A stretch of DNA of 64,000 bases from JAEULH01 sp963789785 (lineage in GTDB: Bacteria > Pseudomonadota > Alphaproteobacteria > Rhodospirillales > Defluviicoccaceae). The position numbers and the translations under genes were made by a program. Below the pieces are notes generated by a model. That model did no database searches and was not told where the DNA came from. It saw nothing but the letters and a program-made list of their open reading frames with translations. The stretch is taken from assembly GCA_963789785.1 (NCBI GenBank), contig CAWBNC010000031.1, forward strand, positions 109,548 through 173,547, read 5' to 3'. This document shows positions 29,001 through 38,485 of the stretch, piece after piece (position 1 is the first letter of the stretch; each line of letters starts with the position of its first letter).

Positions 29001-29030
29001 GGCTTCAGCATCTCCCGGCCAGCATTTCGC

Positions 29031-31058
29031 TTACGCTTCAGGCGCGGCGGCCTCCTTCTGCTCGAACTCGAGGATGATCTGGCCGGCCGACAGCGTCGCG
29101 CCCGGTTCGACGTGCAGCTTGATGACCATTCCCGGCCGGGTCGCGCGCAGGATGTTCTCCATCTTCATCGCCTGGATAATCGCCAGTTCGTCGCCGGTAT
29201 CGACCCGCTCACCCTCCTCCACCGCGAGCGACTGGAGGAGTCCCGGCATCGGCGACAGCAGGTATTGCGACATGTCCGGCGGCTTGCGCTCGGGCATCTT
29301 CTTGGCCAGTTCGGCGATCCGGCTGTCGTAGACCGTGACCTTGACGTCAGCGCCCATGTGGAACAGGCGATAGCCGAGCCCGTCGCGTTCGACCTTAAAC
29401 CGCCGCGGCTCCGCGTTGATGGTGCAGCGCAGCACCGGATCGCCGACCTGCCAGTCGCTGCGGATGGCGAGCAGGTGACCCTCCCGAGTCACGTCGAAGC
29501 CTTCTTCCGAACCGCGGCCGACGAACTGTTCGACATGGATGGGATAGTACGTGCCGTTGACGTTGACGACCCAGTCCGAAAGGATCTTGCGCCCGTAGCC
29601 CGGCATCTGCCCGCTGATCTCCTTGGCGCGATAGAGGTAGCGCAGGTGCATCAGGATGCTGACGGCGACGATATCGTCGATATCGCCCTTTTCGATCGGC
29701 GCCGGCGAGAATCCGTCCGGATACTCCTCAACGATGAAGTTGGTGCTGAGCCGGCCTTGCAGGAACCTCGGGTTGGCCATCAGCGCGGTGAGAAAAGCGA
29801 TGTTGTGGTGCACGCCGACGATATAGAACTCGTCGAGCGATCGGCGCATGAGGGCGACGGCGGCATCGCGGTCCCGGCCCCAGGTCGTGACCTTGGCGAT
29901 CATCGGGTCGTAGAACATGCTGATCTCGCCGCCCTCGTAGACGCCGGTATCGACGCGGACGTCCTGGCTCTCCTCCGGCTCGCGGTAGCGGACCAGCCGT
30001 CCTGTCGACGGCATGAACTTGCGGTTCGGATCCTCTGCGTAGATGCGCGACTCGATCGCCCAGCCCCGGGGTTGAATCTGCGTCTGGTTGAGCGTCAGCC
30101 GTTCGCCGTTGGCGATGCGGATCATCCACTCCACGAGGTCGATGTTGTGGGTGAACTCCGTGACGGAATGTTCGACCTGCAGGCGTGTATTCATCTCGAG
30201 GAAGAAGAAGTTCCGCCGCTGGTCGGCGATGAACTCGACCGTGCCGGCGGAGTCGTAACCGGCGGCGCGGGCCAGCGCCACCGCGCGCTCGCCCATCTCC
30301 CGGCGGGTCGCGGCATCGAGAAATGGCGATGGCGCCTCCTCGATGACCTTCTGGTGCCGGCGTTGGATTGAGCACTCACGCTCGTTCAGGTGGAAAACGT
30401 TGCCGTGCTTGTCGGCAAGGATCTGGATCTCGATGTGACGGGGGTCTTCGATGAACTTCTCGATGAACACCCGCTCGTCACCGAACGAGGATCTGGCTTC
30501 GCTGGTCGCCATGCGAAAGCCGTCGCGGCATTCGGCCGCGTCGTGGGCGATACGGATACCCTTGCCGCCGCCGCCTGCCGCCGCCTTGAGCATGACTGGA
30601 AAGCCGATGCCGTTCGCGATCTCGACGGCCGCCTCGGCGTCGGGGATGGCGTCCCAGTGGCCGGGCACGGTCGGCACGCCCGCCTCCTTCGCCGCCCGGT
30701 TGGCCATGATCTTGTCGCCCATGAGCCGGATAACTTCGGAATTGGGTCCGACAAACGCGATCCCGGCGTCGTGCAGCGCTTGCGCGAACTTCGTGTTCTC
30801 CGACAGGAACCCGTAGCCCGGATGAACGCAGTCGACCCCCATGCGCCGGCATGCCGAGACGATCTTGTCCAGCTGCAGGTAGCTCTCGCTCGCGGCGGAA
30901 CCGCCGAGATAAACGGCCTCGTCGCACATGCGAACGTGGCGACCGTACTTGTCGGCATCGGAATAGACCGCAACGGTCGTGAGCCCCATCCGGTTCGCCG
31001 TGCGCGCGATGCGGCAGGCGATTTCACCTCGGTTAGCGATCAGTATTTTTTTGAACAT
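29031..31058 (-). CDS. pccA: Propionyl-CoA carboxylase alpha subunit (biotin carboxylase plus BCCP)
   Basis: The 675-residue protein has an N-terminal biotin carboxylase module (KILIANRGEIACRI at the start, the ATP-grasp Gly-rich loop AAAGGGGKGIRI near residue 165, and MNTRLQVEHSVTE). A BT linker domain follows, and then a C-terminal biotin carrier domain with the biotinylated lysine in IQAMKMEN. It carboxylates biotin for transfer to propionyl-CoA by the beta subunit encoded just upstream (pccB, 62-bp gap). The size and BT domain favour a propionyl-CoA over an acetyl-CoA enzyme. Confidence 0.93.
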   Translation of the reverse strand: MFKKILIANRGEIACRIARTANRMGLTTVAVYSDADKYGRHVRMCDEAVYLGGSAASESYLQLDKIVSACRRMGVDCVHPGYGFLSENTKFAQALHDAGIAFVGPNSEVIRLMGDKIMANRAAKEAGVPTVPGHWDAIPDAEAAVEIANGIGFPVMLKAAAGGGGKGIRIAHDAAECRDGFRMATSEARSSFGDERVFIEKFIEDPRHIEIQILADKHGNVFHLNERECSIQRRHQKVIEEAPSPFLDAATRREMGERAVALARAAGYDSAGTVEFIADQRRNFFFLEMNTRLQVEHSVTEFTHNIDLVEWMIRIANGERLTLNQTQIQPRGWAIESRIYAEDPNRKFMPSTGRLVRYREPEESQDVRVDTGVYEGGEISMFYDPMIAKVTTWGRDRDAAVALMRRSLDEFYIVGVHHNIAFLTALMANPRFLQGRLSTNFIVEEYPDGFSPAPIEKGDIDDIVAVSILMHLRYLYRAKEISGQMPGYGRKILSDWVVNVNGTYYPIHVEQFVGRGSEEGFDVTREGHLLAIRSDWQVGDPVLRCTINAEPRRFKVERDGLGYRLFHMGADVKVTVYDSRIAELAKKMPERKPPDMSQYLLSPMPGLLQSLAVEEGERVDTGDELAIIQAMKMENILRATRPGMVIKLHVEPGATLSAGQIILEFEQKEAAAPEA

Positions 31059-31120
31059 TGTCTTTGTTCCCGCTCAGAGATTTCAGGCTCGGCGCAGATC
31101 TGCGTGCTCCCACGCGCTGA

Positions 31121-32653
31121 TCAAAGGGGCGGATTGGGGTGCTTGCGCTGCGGCAGGACGACGCTCTTGTTGCGCAGCATGGTCAGCGCCTTGCAGATCC
31201 GCCGCCGTGTGCTGTGCGGGTGGATGACGTCGTCGATGAAGCCCCGGCGTCCGGCGGCGAACGGGTTGGCGAACTTGGCCTTGTAGGCCTCGGTCCGCTC
31301 GGCGATCTTGTCGGTGTCGCCAAGTTCGGCGCGGAAGATGATTTCTACCGCGCCTTTCGGTCCCATCACCGCGATCTCGGCGGTCGGCCAGGCGAGGTTG
31401 ACGTCGGCGCGCATGTGCTTGGAGCCCATGACGTCGTAGGCGCCGCCGTAGGACTTCCGGGTGATGACGGTGATTTTCGGCACCGTCGCCTCGGTATAGG
31501 CGAACAGCAGCTTGGCGCCGTGACGGATGATGCCGCCGTGCTCCTGGCGGACGCCGGGAAGGAAGCCCGGAACGTCGACGAAGGTGATGATCGGAATGTT
31601 GAAGCAGTCGCAGAAGCGGACGAAGCGGGCAGCCTTGACGGACGCGTCGATGTCGAGGCAGCCGGCGAGGACCATCGGCTGGTTGGCGACGATGCCGACG
31701 CTCTGCCCGTTCATTCGGCCGAAGCCGGTAATGATGTTGCCGGCGTAATCGGGCTTGATCTCGAAGAACAACTCTTCGTCAAGCACCTTGATGATCAGTT
31801 CCTTCATGTCGTAGGGCGCGTTGGGATTCTCCGGAATCAGTGTGTCGAGCGACATCTCGATCCGGTCGATGCTGTCGAAATTCGGCCGTACGGGCGGCGG
31901 CAGCTTGTTCGACGACGGCAGGAAGCTCAGCAGACGGCGAACATAAAGCATTGCCTCGACGTCGTTTTCGAAGGCCAGATCGGCGACGCCGGACTTGACG
32001 GTGTGGGCGCTTGCGCCGCCCAGCCCCTCGTGGTCGATCTCCTCATGGGTCACCGTCCGAACCACGTCGGGTCCGGTGACGTACATGTGGCTTTCTTCCT
32101 TGACCATGAAGATGAAGTCGGTCAGCGCCGGGGAGTAGACCGCGCCGCCCGCGCACGGGCCCATGATCACCGAAATCTGCGGGATGACGCCGGACGCGTC
32201 GACGTTGCGCGCGAAGACCGTGGCGTAGCCGGCGAGGGAGGCGACGCCTTCCTGGATGCGCGCGCCGCCGGAGTCGTTCAGGCCGACGACCGGCGCGCCG
32301 ATCTTCATCGCCGTGTCCATGATCTTGGCGATCTTCTCCGCGTGCGCCTCCGAGAGGCTGCCCCCGAACACCGTGAAGTCCTGGCTGAAGACAAAGACCG
32401 GCCGGCCGTTGACCGTGCCGTAGCCGGTGACGACACCGTCACCCGGGATCTGCGTTTTCTCCATGCCGAAGTCGATGCAGCGATGCTCGACGAACATGTC
32501 CCACTCCTCGAAGGAGTCCGGGTCGAACAGGACGTCGATCCGCTCGCGCGCGGTGAGCTTTCCACGCTTGTGCTGCGCGTCGATCCGTTTTTGCCCGCCG
32601 CCCAGCCGCGCCAGTGCCCGCTTCTCTTCCAGCGCTTCTACGATCTCGCGCAT
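31121..32653 (-). CDS. pccB: Propionyl-CoA carboxylase beta subunit
   Basis: This 510-residue carboxyltransferase has the twin crotonase-fold acyl-CoA carboxylase halves. Visible landmarks are HKRGKLTARERIDVL, the oxyanion-loop segments NDSGGARIQEG and PCAGGAVYSPAL, and in the C-terminal half DVPGFLPGVRQE and RKSYGGAYDVMGS. It moves the carboxyl group from biotin to propionyl-CoA, giving methylmalonyl-CoA. With pccA downstream on the same strand it forms the classical pair. Confidence 0.95.
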   Translation of the reverse strand: MREIVEALEEKRALARLGGGQKRIDAQHKRGKLTARERIDVLFDPDSFEEWDMFVEHRCIDFGMEKTQIPGDGVVTGYGTVNGRPVFVFSQDFTVFGGSLSEAHAEKIAKIMDTAMKIGAPVVGLNDSGGARIQEGVASLAGYATVFARNVDASGVIPQISVIMGPCAGGAVYSPALTDFIFMVKEESHMYVTGPDVVRTVTHEEIDHEGLGGASAHTVKSGVADLAFENDVEAMLYVRRLLSFLPSSNKLPPPVRPNFDSIDRIEMSLDTLIPENPNAPYDMKELIIKVLDEELFFEIKPDYAGNIITGFGRMNGQSVGIVANQPMVLAGCLDIDASVKAARFVRFCDCFNIPIITFVDVPGFLPGVRQEHGGIIRHGAKLLFAYTEATVPKITVITRKSYGGAYDVMGSKHMRADVNLAWPTAEIAVMGPKGAVEIIFRAELGDTDKIAERTEAYKAKFANPFAAGRRGFIDDVIHPHSTRRRICKALTMLRNKSVVLPQRKHPNPPL

Positions 32654-32763
32654 TTTGCTCTCCTCCGGCTTTACGCAACTGCAACATCATAAGGCGGACC
32701 CGAGCGCGATCAATGGGAAGTGTGGCTTTAGTGCATAAAAAGCCGCCGTCCCGCTGAACCCGA

Positions 32764-34458
32764 TCAGCGCGAAATGAAGTAGGCGATCAGGTAACCCGCC
32801 AGCATCAGCACGACCCAGACCGCCATGTTGCCGGCCGTCAGCGTCCGGGCGACGGCGCCGGCGGGGCCGTAATGGCGCGAAACCTGGGCTGTCAGCCGCC
32901 CGACGAGGCCCTTCGTGCTGCGCCGCAGCATGCGGTCGACCGGCGCACCGATCCCGTGGATTGCCGCCAGCGCCGCGGGCAAAACCTTCCGGTAGATCCA
33001 GTCGAAGTCGAGCGTGATCGTCGGCGTGCGCTTCATCAGCGGCAGCAGAAGGAAGAACGCCAGCCCGGAGAACAGCAGGAGCTGCAGCAGTTCCAGCACA
33101 TGGCCCGGTGTGTACGGGTGGTAGTCGACGGGATATGGCAGGATGGCGTAGAGCGGTCCGGGCACGACGCCGATAGCGATGCACAGCACGGCGAACAGCA
33201 CCATGGCCGCACGCATGTTCCAAGGCGGATCGGGCGGCCGCAGTCCGCTGTCCTTCTGAAAAAAGACGAACCACGGGAACTTGATTCCGGCGTGGAGGAA
33301 GACGCCCGCCGACCCCGCGGTCAGGAGCAGCCAGGCGATCGCGAGGTGCTGATCGCCTGCGGCCTGGTTAATCATCGACTTGGTGACGAAGCCCGAGGTG
33401 AGCGGGAAGGCGGAGATGGCGAGCGCGCCGACAATGCCGCACACCGTCGTCAGCGGCATGCTCTGAAACAGCCCGCCCAGCTCCGAGCACTTGCGCCGTC
33501 CGGTCATCATCAGCACCGAGCCGGCCGACATGAGCAGGAGCGCCTTATAGATGATGTGGGCGAAGGCATGGGCGGCGGCGCCGTTGAGCGCCATGTCGGT
33601 GCCGATGCCGATCCCGGTGACCATGAAGCCGACCTGGTTGACGATGCTGTAGGCGAGGATCCGGCGCATGTCGTTTTCGAGCAGGGCGTAAATGATGCCG
33701 TAAAGGATCATGTAGATCCCGACGAAGACGAGGATCTCGGCGCCGGGGAAACCGCGCAGGAGCGTGTAGACCGCGGTCTTGGTGGTGAAGGCGGAGAGGA
33801 AAACGGTGCCGCTCCAAGAAGCCTCGGGATAGGCGTCCGGCAGCCACGCCGACAGCGGCGGCGCTCCGGCGTTGATGAGAAAGCCGATCATGATCAGCCA
33901 CGTCGCGATGCCGTCCGGGCGCATCGCGTTGAAGGCGACCGACCCGGTCTGGGTGACGTAGGTGAGGATGCCCACCATCAGCACCATGCCGCCGAGGAGG
34001 TGGATCATCAGGTATCGCATCGAGGCCCTGAACGCCGCCGGCGTCCGCACCGACCAGATGAGCAGGGCCGAGGCGACCGCCATCAGCTCCCAGAAGACGA
34101 GGACGGTGATAAGATCGCCGGCCAGGGCGACGCCCACGGCGCTGCCGGCATAGACGAAGGCGGCGGCAAGCTCCGTCGTGCGGGGCTGATTCAGGGCGAA
34201 CAGCGCACCGGCGAAGGCCATGATTGAGAAGATCGTCGCGAACAGTCGGCTGAGCGCGTCGACTCGCAGCGGGACCAGGTGGAAGCCGAGGTAATCGAAG
34301 GCAAGCAGTTCGCCGTCGGGCAGCGTCCACACCGCCGCCAGCGCCAGCGCCGGAGCCGTCAACAACAGCACGCCGCGGATCAGCGATCCGGGCCGGCAGT
34401 AGGGCAGCAGGCCTGCGGCGATGAACAGCGCCAAGGCCGGCGGCAGGCTATGGCTCAT
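32764..34458 (-). CDS. MrpD/NuoM-like antiporter subunit (third D-like protein)
   Basis: The 564-residue polytopic protein belongs to the proton-pumping NuoL/M/N and MrpA/D family. The key charged residues are recognisable: the glutamate in VFWELMAVASALLIW, a lysine in the TM7-8 region (FTTKTAVYTLLRGF) and a later lysine in HIIYKALLLMSAGS. I start at the ATG (MSHSLPPALALF) at 34458, which overlaps the end of the small upstream gene; the frame is open further upstream but is not membrane-like. It is the last gene of the Mrp-like operon. A long C-terminal extension (about 100 residues, ending VVLMLAGYLIAYFISR) is unusual for MrpD and recalls other complex-I-like ion pumps. Confidence 0.88.
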   Translation of the reverse strand: MSHSLPPALALFIAAGLLPYCRPGSLIRGVLLLTAPALALAAVWTLPDGELLAFDYLGFHLVPLRVDALSRLFATIFSIMAFAGALFALNQPRTTELAAAFVYAGSAVGVALAGDLITVLVFWELMAVASALLIWSVRTPAAFRASMRYLMIHLLGGMVLMVGILTYVTQTGSVAFNAMRPDGIATWLIMIGFLINAGAPPLSAWLPDAYPEASWSGTVFLSAFTTKTAVYTLLRGFPGAEILVFVGIYMILYGIIYALLENDMRRILAYSIVNQVGFMVTGIGIGTDMALNGAAAHAFAHIIYKALLLMSAGSVLMMTGRRKCSELGGLFQSMPLTTVCGIVGALAISAFPLTSGFVTKSMINQAAGDQHLAIAWLLLTAGSAGVFLHAGIKFPWFVFFQKDSGLRPPDPPWNMRAAMVLFAVLCIAIGVVPGPLYAILPYPVDYHPYTPGHVLELLQLLLFSGLAFFLLLPLMKRTPTITLDFDWIYRKVLPAALAAIHGIGAPVDRMLRRSTKGLVGRLTAQVSRHYGPAGAVARTLTAGNMAVWVVLMLAGYLIAYFISR

Positions 34459-34756
34459 AATAGCTGTCCTTGCGCTTGAGCACCGCGCCGAGCGCCTTGG
34501 CGACCAACACCATCGCCGCGCACGTTGCCAGGCCGTACCACGAGTAGAAGCCGAAGGTTCCGGCAACGGGGACGACGGCGTGGTGGCGGGGGACGACGAG
34601 GTCGGCGAGGGTGACGAGGACGAGAATGAGGCTGCCCGTCCACCACAGACCGCGGATCGTCGAGGCCCGCGTCAGCCACGGCCCAGAGAGCCTTTCGGAG
34701 CGCCCGTCCTCCGTCCCGCCCGGCGCCTCGCCAGGATCATGCTTCGTGCCGCTCAT
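34448..34756 (-). CDS. Small two-helix membrane protein of the Mrp-like operon
   Basis: The 102-residue protein has a charged N-terminus and two membrane helices (TGSLILVLVTLADLVV and YGLATCAAMVLVAKALGAVL). It overlaps both neighbours by a few bases, so it is translated as part of the operon. I know no function; its fixed place between two D-like subunits suggests an accessory subunit. Confidence 0.75.
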   Translation of the reverse strand: MSGTKHDPGEAPGGTEDGRSERLSGPWLTRASTIRGLWWTGSLILVLVTLADLVVPRHHAVVPVAGTFGFYSWYGLATCAAMVLVAKALGAVLKRKDSYYEP

Positions 34757-36219
34757 TGTCCCTCCGCAACGAAAGCGCGCGCCAGTGCCAGCGGCAGTTC
34801 GGGAAAAAAGAACATCGCCAATGTCAGCGCCGACGTCAGCATTAGCGCCCCCACCGAAGCCAGCGGCGCCTCACCGTGGACGGCTGCGCCTTCCGGCAGC
34901 GGACGGAAGAAGGCGGCATAGACGATCGGCAGAAAGTAGGCGGCGTTGAGAAGCGTCGCCGCGACCAGAACAGCGACAACGACCACCTGGTCGGTCGCCA
35001 CGGCGCCCTGGAGCAGGAACCATTTGCTGACGAAGCCGGCGGTGGGCGGCAGGCCGACCATCGACAGCGAGCCGATGGCGAACGCGCTCATGGTCCAGGG
35101 CATGCGCCGCCCGATCCCGTCGAGCTCGCTGACGCAGGTCTTGTGGGAGGCGACCAGAATGGCGCCCGCGGCGAAGAACAGGGTGATCTTGGCAACCGCG
35201 TGGGCGACGATGTGCAGGCTCGCGCCCTGCAGCGCCAGCGGATGGAGCATCGCCGCGCCGATGACGATGTAGGAAAGCTGGCTGATGGTCGAATAGGCGA
35301 GGCGGCGTTTCAGGTTGTCCTGGAAAAGGGCAATGGTCGAAGCGGCGAGGATGGTGAAGCCGGCGACGTAGATCAGCCAGCCGCTGCCCGCCGTGGTCCG
35401 CAACAGGTCGATGCCGAAGACGAAGACGGTGACCTTCAGCACGGCGAAAACGCCGGCCTTGACCACCGCGACCGCGTGGAGCAGGGCGCTGACCGGCGTC
35501 GGCGCGACCATCGCCGCCGGCAGCCAGCGGTGGAGCGGCATCAGCGCCGCCTTGCCGATCCCGAAGATGAACATGACGAACAGGACGGCGACGGCGGCGG
35601 GGCTGACGTGCCCGGCGAGGATCCCGCCGGGTGCGAAGTCAAGGTCGCCGGTAAGTACGTAGATGGCCGCGATCGCCGGCAACTGCAGGCCGATCGAGGT
35701 GCCGAGCAGAATGCCGAAGTAGACCCGGCCGGCGCGTTTGGCCTCGTCGGTGCCGTGGTGCGTGACGAGCGGATAGGTGCTAAGGGTCAGCGCCTCATAG
35801 AAGGTGAACAGGGTGATGACGTTGGCGGAAAGGGCGACCCCCATGGTGGCGCCGAGCGAGATGGCGAAAAAGGCGTAGAACCGGGTCTGGTGGCGCTCGT
35901 GATGGGCGCGCATGTAGCCGATCGCGTAGATCGCGGTGATCAGCCAGAGCACTGCCGCGACGAGGGCGAAGGTCACGCCCAGCGGCTCGGCGGAGAAGGC
36001 AAGGTTCAGGTTGGGCAGCATTTCGACGAGCACGAGCCGCGGCCGCGCGCCGGCGAGGACATCGCGAACGAGCACGATGACGACGGCGGCAAGCACCGCG
36101 GCAGTGGCGACACCGATCCCGTCGCGCAGGTTCGGGCGCCTGCCGGCGGCGACGATCAGCCCGGCGCCGATCAGGGGAACGGCCAATGCCGCCGCAAGGA
36201 CCGTTTCGCTGCCGGTCAC
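34753..36219 (-). CDS. MrpD/NuoM-like antiporter subunit (second D-like protein)
   Basis: The 488-residue protein has about 14 predicted helices and the proton-antiporter core: the glutamate in LFTFYEALTLSTYPLV, the lysine in IGKAALMPLHRWLPAAM, the HAVAVVKAGVFAVLKV block and the later lysine in SKWFLLQGA. I choose the GTG at 36219 because it forms a GTGA overlap with the stop of the upstream gene; the open frame further upstream reads as Arg-rich noise. It is one of three D-like subunits in this operon. Confidence 0.88.
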   Translation of the reverse strand: MTGSETVLAAALAVPLIGAGLIVAAGRRPNLRDGIGVATAAVLAAVVIVLVRDVLAGARPRLVLVEMLPNLNLAFSAEPLGVTFALVAAVLWLITAIYAIGYMRAHHERHQTRFYAFFAISLGATMGVALSANVITLFTFYEALTLSTYPLVTHHGTDEAKRAGRVYFGILLGTSIGLQLPAIAAIYVLTGDLDFAPGGILAGHVSPAAVAVLFVMFIFGIGKAALMPLHRWLPAAMVAPTPVSALLHAVAVVKAGVFAVLKVTVFVFGIDLLRTTAGSGWLIYVAGFTILAASTIALFQDNLKRRLAYSTISQLSYIVIGAAMLHPLALQGASLHIVAHAVAKITLFFAAGAILVASHKTCVSELDGIGRRMPWTMSAFAIGSLSMVGLPPTAGFVSKWFLLQGAVATDQVVVVAVLVAATLLNAAYFLPIVYAAFFRPLPEGAAVHGEAPLASVGALMLTSALTLAMFFFPELPLALARAFVAEGQ

Positions 36220-37697
36220 GGGCCGGATCCGATGAGCGCTTGCGCCGCGGCGGTGGCGAGATCGCCGATGAGGGTGCCGTCGACGCCGAAAAAGATGTTC
36301 ACCGCCGCGAGGATGAGCATCGGCGCCAGCATGATCGCCGGTGCCTCGCGGATACCTTCGACCGCCGGCGCCGGCGCGCGGAAGTAGGCCGCTTCGACGA
36401 TCCGCCAGACATAGACCAGCGCCAGCAGGCCGCTGAGGATCACGACCGCGGCGACCGGCCACCACCCTTTTTCCAGCGCTCCCTCGAGCAGGAACCACTT
36501 GGTTACGAAGCCGATGCTGAGCGGCGCGCCGATAAGGCTGAAGCCGCCGACGAGCAGGGCCGCACCGGTCACCGGCATGCGGCGGGCGAAACCGGCGACA
36601 TCAGCGAGACGCACCGAGCCGACCCGGTAGAAGACGCAGCCGACGGCCATGAACAACAGCGCCTTCATCATCGCGTGATTAAAGATGTGGACGATGCTGC
36701 CCGCCAGACCCTCGACGTTACCGAGGCTCAGGCCGACGACCATGTAGCCGATCTGCGAGATGCTCGAATACGCGAGCAGCCGTTTCATGTTGTCCTGGAA
36801 CATCGCGACCAGCGAGGCGGCAATCATCGAGAGCATGCCGAAGCCGAGCAGCATCTCGTCGATCGGCATGGGCGCAAACACGGCCGGGCCGCCGAAGACG
36901 GTGTAGATGATCCGGATCAGGGCGTAGGCCGCAATCTTCGTCGAGGTGGCGGCGAGAAAGACGCTGACCGCCGAGGGCGCATGCGTGTAGGCGTTCGGCA
37001 GCCAGAAGTGCAACGGGAAGACCGCGAGCTTGAGGCTGAGGCCGACGGTGATGAACGCCAGCGCCATATCCACGGTGCGCAGGTGCAGCACGCCCGGCAA
37101 CCGGGCCGCCAGGTCGGCCATGTTGAGGGTGCCGGTCATCATGTACATCATGCCGACGCCGATGATGTAGAACGTCGCGCCGATGGTCCCCATGATCAGG
37201 TAGCGGAACGCGGCCGTCAGCGCCCTCCGGTCGCTGCCGAGGCTGATCAGGACGTAGGCCGAAAGCGAGGTGATCTCGAGAAAAACGAAAAGGTTGAACG
37301 CGTCACCGGTGACGGCAATGCCGAGCAGCCCGGTGAAGCTGAGAAGGTACATGACGTAGAACAGGTAGACGCGGTCGGCGGGGATCTCGCGGGCGACCGA
37401 AGCCCGTGCGAAGAGGATCGCGAGCGAGCCGATCGTCGTGACGGTGACGAGCACGAAGGCGCTGAGCAGGTCGATGCGGTACTCGATCCCCCACGGCGCC
37501 GCCCAGCCGCCGAGCGCGTACGTGATCGGACCGGTGTCCAGGACCTGGGCGAGGAGCATAAGCGCACCGGCGAACGCGGCCCAGGTCATCGCCACCGCGA
37601 CCCACCAGGCGACGTTCGCGCTGCGCAGGATCAGGCAGATGGGCGCCGAGACTAGCGGCAGGGCGACTTCGAGAACCGGCAGGTGCGGCGTGATCAC
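36216..37697 (-). CDS. mnhD: MrpD-like antiporter subunit (first D-like protein)
   Basis: The 493-residue polytopic protein is closest of the three to classical MrpD/MnhD. It shows FNLFVFLEITSLSAYVLIS with the essential glutamate, LKLAVFPLHFWLPNAYTHAP with the lysine, and IFNHAMMKALLFMAVG. It is probably the main proton/cation translocating subunit. It overlaps mnhC by ATGA at its start and the next D-like gene by GTGA at its end. Confidence 0.93.
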   Translation of the reverse strand: MITPHLPVLEVALPLVSAPICLILRSANVAWWVAVAMTWAAFAGALMLLAQVLDTGPITYALGGWAAPWGIEYRIDLLSAFVLVTVTTIGSLAILFARASVAREIPADRVYLFYVMYLLSFTGLLGIAVTGDAFNLFVFLEITSLSAYVLISLGSDRRALTAAFRYLIMGTIGATFYIIGVGMMYMMTGTLNMADLAARLPGVLHLRTVDMALAFITVGLSLKLAVFPLHFWLPNAYTHAPSAVSVFLAATSTKIAAYALIRIIYTVFGGPAVFAPMPIDEMLLGFGMLSMIAASLVAMFQDNMKRLLAYSSISQIGYMVVGLSLGNVEGLAGSIVHIFNHAMMKALLFMAVGCVFYRVGSVRLADVAGFARRMPVTGAALLVGGFSLIGAPLSIGFVTKWFLLEGALEKGWWPVAAVVILSGLLALVYVWRIVEAAYFRAPAPAVEGIREAPAIMLAPMLILAAVNIFFGVDGTLIGDLATAAAQALIGSGP

Positions 37698-38050
37698 GAA
37701 GGATCCGCCTCGGCCGCGTCAATCTCATCCTCCTCCATCGTGCCGAAGGCATCGCGAATCCGGACCGCCAGCGCCAGACCCAGAGCCAGGGTGGCGATCC
37801 CGACGACGATGGCGGTGAGGATCAGCACGCTCGGAAGGGGATTGGTGTATACCGGCTCGCCCTCGAGCAGAATTGGCGCGGTGCCACCTTCGATCTTGCC
37901 CATGGAGATGTAGAACACAAAGACCGCGACCTGGAAGATGTTCAGACCGAACAGCTTCTTGACCAGGTTGCCCTGGGCGATGACAACGTAGAAGCCGATC
38001 ATCATCAAGACGACGACCAGCCAGTAGTTGAAGAGGTCGGGCAGAGCCAT
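37694..38050 (-). CDS. mnhC: MrpC/NuoK-like antiporter subunit C
   Basis: The 118-residue protein has three helices in the NuoK/MrpC arrangement, with the motif NLVKKLFGLNIFQVAVFVFYISM and a C-terminal helix rich in Leu/Ala, then an acidic tail. It is a small core subunit of the Mrp complex. It sits between mnhB and mnhD as in other Mrp operons. Confidence 0.93.
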   Translation of the reverse strand: MALPDLFNYWLVVVLMMIGFYVVIAQGNLVKKLFGLNIFQVAVFVFYISMGKIEGGTAPILLEGEPVYTNPLPSVLILTAIVVGIATLALGLALAVRIRDAFGTMEEDEIDAAEADPS

Positions 38051-38052
38051 GA

Positions 38053-38485
38053 TCAGTCCGCCCTCTCGTCGACGTCGTGTCCCGCGAAGACGAAAAAGAT
38101 CGTGATCATCGCCGAGGAGACGGTCATGAACACGCCGAACTCGATCAGCGAAATGCCGAGGTGCTGGCCGTGGACCGGGTCATGGGCCAGAACCGAGTAG
38201 TCGAGGTAGTTGCCGCCGAGAAGCAGCCCGGCGAAGCCGGTGCCGGCGTAGAGCAGCACGCCGAGGGCCAGGGTCGTGTTGACCAGCCGCGGCGGGGCGA
38301 CCCTGCGGGCGGTGACGACGCCGAACAGCAAGCGCGTAGAGGATGAACGCGGCGGCGAAGATGACGCCGGCCTGAAATCCGCCACCGGGCCCGAAGTCGC
38401 CGTGAAACTGGACATAGAGGGCGAAGAGCATGATCGCCGGGATCAGCAGCTTGGCGACGACCCGCAGGATGGCGAAGCGGTTCAC
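38053..38485 (-). CDS. mnhB: MrpB-type antiporter subunit, frameshifted near 38331
   Basis: This about 143-residue MrpB/MbhF-like subunit starts at the GTG at 38485, overlapping the TGA of the upstream gene (GTGA). The first segment reads VVAKLLIPAIMLFALYVQFH then FGPGGGFQAGVIFAAAFILYAL. The second segment, one frame away, reads LFGVVTARRVAPPRLVNTTL to the acidic end DVDERAD. Removing one base near 38331 gives one continuous frame. The GPGGGFQAG motif is diagnostic. It could be a sequence error or an inactivating indel. Confidence 0.85.

Noticed and set aside
31139..32692. 517-codon plus-strand ORF opposite pccB
   Set aside because: Mirror of a highly conserved gene; composition (Asp, Val, Arg, Gly) is typical of a GC shadow, with no recognised domain.
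34876..37655. Two long plus-strand ORFs (about 500 codons each) opposite the antiporter genes
   Set aside because: They are extremely rich in Arg, Asp, Gly and Glu as expected for the complement of hydrophobic membrane genes.
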